From positions 1,757 to 12,649 of the forward strand of contig PMUF01000298.1 in assembly GCA_003167015.1 (NCBI GenBank): a stretch of DNA of 10,893 nt, read 5' to 3'. A program made the translations under genes and the position numbers. Of the stretch, positions 8,002 through 10,893 are shown piece by piece. The notes beneath the pieces were generated by a model. It did no database searches and was not told the DNA's origin. It worked only from the letters and a program-made list of their open reading frames with translations. The stretch comes from Chitinophagaceae bacterium (GTDB lineage: Bacteria > Bacteroidota > Bacteroidia > Chitinophagales > Chitinophagaceae). The stretch's first letter is position 1. Every line of letters starts with the position of its first letter.

Positions 8002-9231
8002 CATATTTACAATTACGTTCTTGCCATCGATAGAGAATTCAACTCCGCTCTTTTCCAGGATCCGCAAAACATCCGATAAAGGAAGATCCTTCTGGATACC
8101 TCCCCAGAACGTCTTCTCTGTTCCGGCGTCCTTATAGGTCACCCTCAGGTCATACCAGCGCGAGAGTTGGCGCATGATCGTCCGGATGTCACTCCGGTCG
8201 AAGCTGAAAAACCCGTTCTTCCACGCTACCGCCGCATCTATATCCGCATCATCGGTGATCTTTACACCCGACCCTGCCTGCTGCCACTCGGACTGCTGTC
8301 CCGGCTTCATCAGATCTTTTCCGCTTTCATCTCCTATGGCTATCGCCCCTTCCAGCAAGGTGGTCTTGACCATTTTTTCTTCTTCATAAGCCATGACATT
8401 GAATTTGGTCCCCAGTACATCGATCTCCTTCCGGCCCTTTTCGGTACCGGGCTGGTTCAGCATGTAGATCTTAAAGGGGTTGGATGCCCGGGGAGCCACT
8501 TCGAAATAGGCCTCGCCACTGAGTTCCACACTGCGATCCTTGCCTGTGAACACCGTAGGAAAGCGTATGGAGGATTCCGCATTCAGCCAGATCCGGGTAC
8601 CATCCTGCAAGACCAGTTCATATTGACCGCCCCGCGGAGTGGATATCGTATTGAAGACCGGAGCGCTTTCGGGATCGTTCTTCCCCGCCCGATAGACCAA
8701 TTGACCATTGTTCAGCTTGACCACCTTCATCCCTCCCTGCATAGCAAGCGTTCCGTTGTTCGCACTGTCGAGTACGATGGACTGCCCGTTGGCCAGTACC
8801 AGCACCGCCTTATTACCTCCTGGCTGCACATCGTTCTTGAACCGGCTGTGCGCAACGACCGGTTTGACGGGGGCGGATGGGCCGGGACGCAGTATCAGCA
8901 GGATACCCCAGGTGACGATCGCCAAAACAGCTGCTATAGCCACCACCCTGTAGCGGGCCAGCCTTCTTCTCCTCAAACGCCGTTTCCGGCCAGACGCCCC
9001 CTCCCGTTGAAGGATAGCCTGGTAAAGAGCGGCCGCATCCACTTCCGGGATGGGCTTTTCTCCCCTGACCTCTTCCCAGCAGGCCTCCAGTGTCGAACGT
9101 AACACATCGCTGCCGGCATTTTGCGACACGCTGGCCAATAGCAAGTCCAGTTCTTCCTGCGAACAACTGTTAGCCAAATATTTTTCCAGCAAATATTTCA
9201 GCCGGATATCGTCGGGTGAGCCATTTGACAT
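7999..9231 (-). CDS. FecR-family anti-sigma factor (FecR domain plus DUF4974)
   Basis: This 410-residue inner-membrane protein is predicted to hold the adjacent ECF sigma factor inactive until signalled by the STN domain of the SusC-like transporter. The N-terminal cytoplasmic part (about 1-80) has the EKYLANSCSQEELDLLL pattern usual for Bacteroidota FecR proteins. A strongly basic stretch (82-94, RKRRLRRRRLARY) precedes a single membrane helix (about 95-114), which gives an N-in, C-out topology. The periplasmic FecR domain covers about 196-300, with STPRGGQYELVLQDGTRIWL (197-216), SGEAYFEV and VLGTKFNV. A C-terminal DUF4974 covers about 341-408, from FSFDRSDIRTIMRQLSRWY to NVIVNM. Length is normal and the gene is intact. 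It lies 93 bp after the sigma gene and 178 bp before the transporter gene. AAGAAGG ending about 15 nt before the ATG is a distant ribosome-binding candidate. The gap to the sigma gene shows no convincing terminator, so co-transcription is likely. Confidence 0.95.
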   Translation of the reverse strand: MSNGSPDDIRLKYLLEKYLANSCSQEELDLLLASVSQNAGSDVLRSTLEACWEEVRGEKPIPEVDAAALYQAILQREGASGRKRRLRRRRLARYRVVAIAAVLAIVTWGILLILRPGPSAPVKPVVAHSRFKNDVQPGGNKAVLVLANGQSIVLDSANNGTLAMQGGMKVVKLNNGQLVYRAGKNDPESAPVFNTISTPRGGQYELVLQDGTRIWLNAESSIRFPTVFTGKDRSVELSGEAYFEVAPRASNPFKIYMLNQPGTEKGRKEIDVLGTKFNVMAYEEEKMVKTTLLEGAIAIGDESGKDLMKPGQQSEWQQAGSGVKITDDADIDAAVAWKNGFFSFDRSDIRTIMRQLSRWYDLRVTYKDAGTEKTFWGGIQKDLPLSDVLRILEKSGVEFSIDGKNVIVNM

Positions 9232-9324
9232 AGATAACCGAGGTCCTTCTTTACACCCCTTCCAACAGGGACGAAATCCGGGAGGACAACAACTACCGTC
9301 TTTTAACTTTTTTTTAATCTTTTG

Positions 9325-9915
9325 TTAATAAAGGCCAATAAAGAGGAATAAAAGAGACATAAAATGGGCCAGGTAGGCGCGGATGAACCGTAACGAGGTG
9401 GAAATATGATTGTTGACGGTATTTTTGGACAGCTGTAATTTTTTGGCAATATCCGAATGCGAAAAGTTCTTCTCGCGGCTTAACCTGAATACCAGCTGCT
9501 GCTGCGGGGGCAACAGGCCAATCGCCTCATTCAGCTTGCCTTCATATTCCTTGATCAGCACCGGTGCATCGGAAGGCAGGTCCCCGGCCAGTTGGATCTC
9601 CTGCCAGATCAGGTCCCTTATTTCGGGGTTCCGGGCCGCTCGCCGCAGAAAATCAACAGACTTGTTAAAGGCGATCCTGAACAGGTAGGCGTCGAAACTC
9701 TCTATTTCATGAAGGGTTTCCCTTTGCTGCCAGATCTTAAGGAAGACGTCGATTACCATCTCTTCGGCAGCTTCCCTGGACTTGATGATATGTATAATAT
9801 AATGGTATAGCCTCGCCTGATACGTCTCGAATAAAGCTTTGAAAGCTTTTTCATCGTGACGGGCTACCTGCCGAAGCAGAACTTTCTCATTGTGCAAATT
9901 AGCTGGTATTCCCAA
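9325..9915 (-). CDS. ECF RNA polymerase sigma-70 factor, TTG start
   Basis: This 196-residue protein is an ECF sigma factor of the Bacteroidota expansion group (TIGR02985-like), expected to direct RNA polymerase to promoters of its cognate transporter locus. Sigma region 2 covers about residues 24-91 (AFKALFETYQARLYHYI; AEEMVIDVFLKIWQQRE; FDAYLFRIAFNKSVDFLR). Region 4 covers about 127-182 (LPPQQQLVFRLSREKNFSHSDIAKKL, a helix-turn-helix continuing to TVNNHISTSLRFIRAYL). The last dozen residues (FMSLLFLFIGLY) form a hydrophobic tail often seen in this group. No ATG exists in frame before residue 53, which lies inside region 2. The frame closes upstream at a TGA, so the start must be a non-ATG codon: TTG at 9915, used here, or TTG at 9897, which gives a protein six residues shorter. 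The neighbouring FecR gene is the probable cognate anti-sigma factor. Poor initiation may keep the level low. Target promoters cannot be read from the sequence. Confidence 0.93.
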   Translation of the reverse strand: MGIPANLHNEKVLLRQVARHDEKAFKALFETYQARLYHYIIHIIKSREAAEEMVIDVFLKIWQQRETLHEIESFDAYLFRIAFNKSVDFLRRAARNPEIRDLIWQEIQLAGDLPSDAPVLIKEYEGKLNEAIGLLPPQQQLVFRLSREKNFSHSDIAKKLQLSKNTVNNHISTSLRFIRAYLAHFMSLLFLFIGLY

Positions 9916-10001
9916 AGCCTGGTTAGACTTTTGTCCATTGTAAATATATCAGAAAAAACAAATAAAATAAAAACAAAAATTAAATAGATTTCCCTGCAAT
10001 C
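9916..10001 (-). promoter_or_regulatory. AT-rich promoter candidate region upstream of the sigma gene
   Basis: The 86 bp between the LacI stop and the sigma start are very AT-rich, with long T-runs on the coding strand. TATATTTA (about 9943-9950) is one base from the Bacteroidota -7 element TAnnTTTG, but no TTTG lies at the usual 19-21 bp upstream. No terminator hairpin follows the LacI gene, so read-through from it is also possible. The promoter assignment is by position and composition. Confidence 0.35.
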
Positions 10002-10893
10002 CTAAATGGATTCTCTTGCAATAAGCTCGGAGACGAGCTGAACAGGTTCTGTGATGGGGAAAGCCTCGCCACCCGTATGCTTAAGCCTTTCGATCAGGGT
10101 ACACATGGCTTGCTGGCCTATTGCCTCTATCGGCTGCCGGATGACAGAAATGGTGGGTGTGTATAAGCGAAAGATGTCATTGTCGTCAAAACAAAGTACG
10201 GCCAGTTGCTCAGGTATCCTGATCTGCATGTTCTTGATCGCCTCTATGCCCAATACCCCAAGATAGTTGGTCAGGAAGAACACGGCATCGATGGATGTCC
10301 CCGCCCCTTTCAGCAGATTCCGGATCTGCTCCAGGGACTTTTCACGCCCTGCATGGTAAGGTACTATGTTGACCAGGGTCTCATCCACGGCAATATCATG
10401 GCGGCGAAGGACGTCATAGTAAGCCTGCAACCTGTCCTTCATATGCGCCATTTCATTTTCGATGGTCACCAACGCTATTTTACTATAACCTTTACCTATT
10501 AAGTATTCCGTACCCTTAGCGACGCCTTCGTAATTATCTACCAGCACCGCAGGTATCTCTTCGTGTTCGGGGAAATAGCGGTCGATCAGCACTACCGGCT
10601 TGTTCTCCCCCTGCAATTTCCTGATCTCCTGTGCCAGTTCCGGCGTAGGTGTAATGATATATCCGTCCACCTGCCGCTGCGACAACATATTGATCAGCTC
10701 ACGCGCCTTTTCTTCGTCATTATCCGTGCTGCAGTATACCACCTTATAATCATATTTTTTTGCCTCATCCTCAATGGCCTTGGCTAGTGTGGCAAAGAAA
10801 GCATTGGAAATATTCTCTACGATCAGGCCGTTCGTCCTGGTCTTCCCGGTCCGTAATCCCCTGGCCAGTTGATTGGGACGATAACCCATTTCC
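10002..10893 (-). CDS. LacI/GalR-family transcriptional regulator, N-terminal DNA-binding head outside window
   Basis: The frame runs open off the right edge. The methionine encoded at 10889 is not the start: EMGYRPNQLARGLRTGKT is the end of the LacI headpiece and its hinge helix, so about 45 residues of helix-turn-helix lie beyond the window. The remaining 297 or so residues form the periplasmic-binding-protein-like ligand and dimerisation core. Its marks are NGLIVENISNAFF, the VDGYIITP strand, VVLIDRYFP, the DNYEGVAKGTEYLIGKGYSKI segment in two parts, AVLCFDDND and the closing TPTISVIRQPIEAIGQQA, ending in ARESI. Such regulators usually bind a sugar or sugar phosphate in the cytoplasm and release or bind palindromic operators. 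It is oriented with the sigma gene and ends 86 bp before it, so it may control this locus. That link, and the effector, are inference. Confidence 0.93.
   Translation of the reverse strand, partial: EMGYRPNQLARGLRTGKTRTNGLIVENISNAFFATLAKAIEDEAKKYDYKVVYCSTDNDEEKARELINMLSQRQVDGYIITPTPELAQEIRKLQGENKPVVLIDRYFPEHEEIPAVLVDNYEGVAKGTEYLIGKGYSKIALVTIENEMAHMKDRLQAYYDVLRRHDIAVDETLVNIVPYHAGREKSLEQIRNLLKGAGTSIDAVFFLTNYLGVLGIEAIKNMQIRIPEQLAVLCFDDNDIFRLYTPTISVIRQPIEAIGQQAMCTLIERLKHTGGEAFPITEPVQLVSELIARESI

Noticed and set aside
8167..9102. 311-codon plus-strand open frame opposite the FecR gene
   Set aside because: It is the longest shadow, but it is antisense to clear FecR and DUF4974 domains, and its translation has no signal peptide or known motif.
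9864..9938. Sigma gene as a frameshifted pseudogene
   Set aside because: Regions 2 and 4 are intact and full length from the TTG start, and the upstream ATG frame adds no sigma-like residues.
1..10893. tRNA, rRNA, CRISPR, insertion-sequence or phage features
   Set aside because: Reading both strands showed no cloverleaf-like genes, no regularly spaced repeats and no transposase or integrase motifs. All gaps are under 180 bp.

Overview
The window comes from a member of the Bacteroidota, most likely a Chitinophagaceae-type soil or freshwater glycan degrader. That placement rests on a SusC/SusD outer-membrane pair, a sigma factor and FecR of the Bacteroidota expansion type, weak or absent Shine-Dalgarno sequences, and moderately GC-rich genes separated by AT-rich gaps. 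The species-level guess is inference only.

All six genes lie on the minus strand, so transcription runs from right to left. In that order they are: a LacI-family repressor whose DNA-binding head is cut off by the right edge (10002-10893); an ECF sigma factor with a TTG start (9325-9915); a FecR-type anti-sigma factor with one membrane span (7999-9231); a SusC/RagA TonB-dependent transporter with an N-terminal STN signalling domain (4371-7820); a SusD-like lipoprotein (2754-4364); and a very large secreted VCBS/FG-GAP protein with a central ASPIC/UnbV-like domain, cut off by the left edge (1-2676). No gene-free stretch exceeds 300 bases. The gaps are 86, 93, 178, 6 and 77 bp.

The genes fit a nutrient-uptake locus controlled by trans-envelope signalling. 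The SusD lipoprotein and SusC barrel would capture and import a ligand. The periplasmic STN domain would report occupancy to FecR, which would release the ECF sigma factor to transcribe susCD. The LacI-type regulator may add control by a cytoplasmic ligand. No glycoside hydrolase, lyase, sulfatase or peptidase is present, so the substrate cannot be named. The VCBS/ASPIC protein is the least understood part.

The best non-coding signal is an intrinsic terminator between the SusD gene and the VCBS gene: an 11-bp stem closed by a UUCG tetraloop and followed by a U-tract, ending about 15 nt before the VCBS start codon. The 178-bp leader of the SusC gene holds a direct repeat with a 21-bp period and a GC-rich hairpin whose wobble pair and T-tract fit plus-strand transcription. 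The layout belongs to a known class of Bacteroidota locus. I did not find a clearly new system, but the control architecture and the VCBS protein deserve attention.
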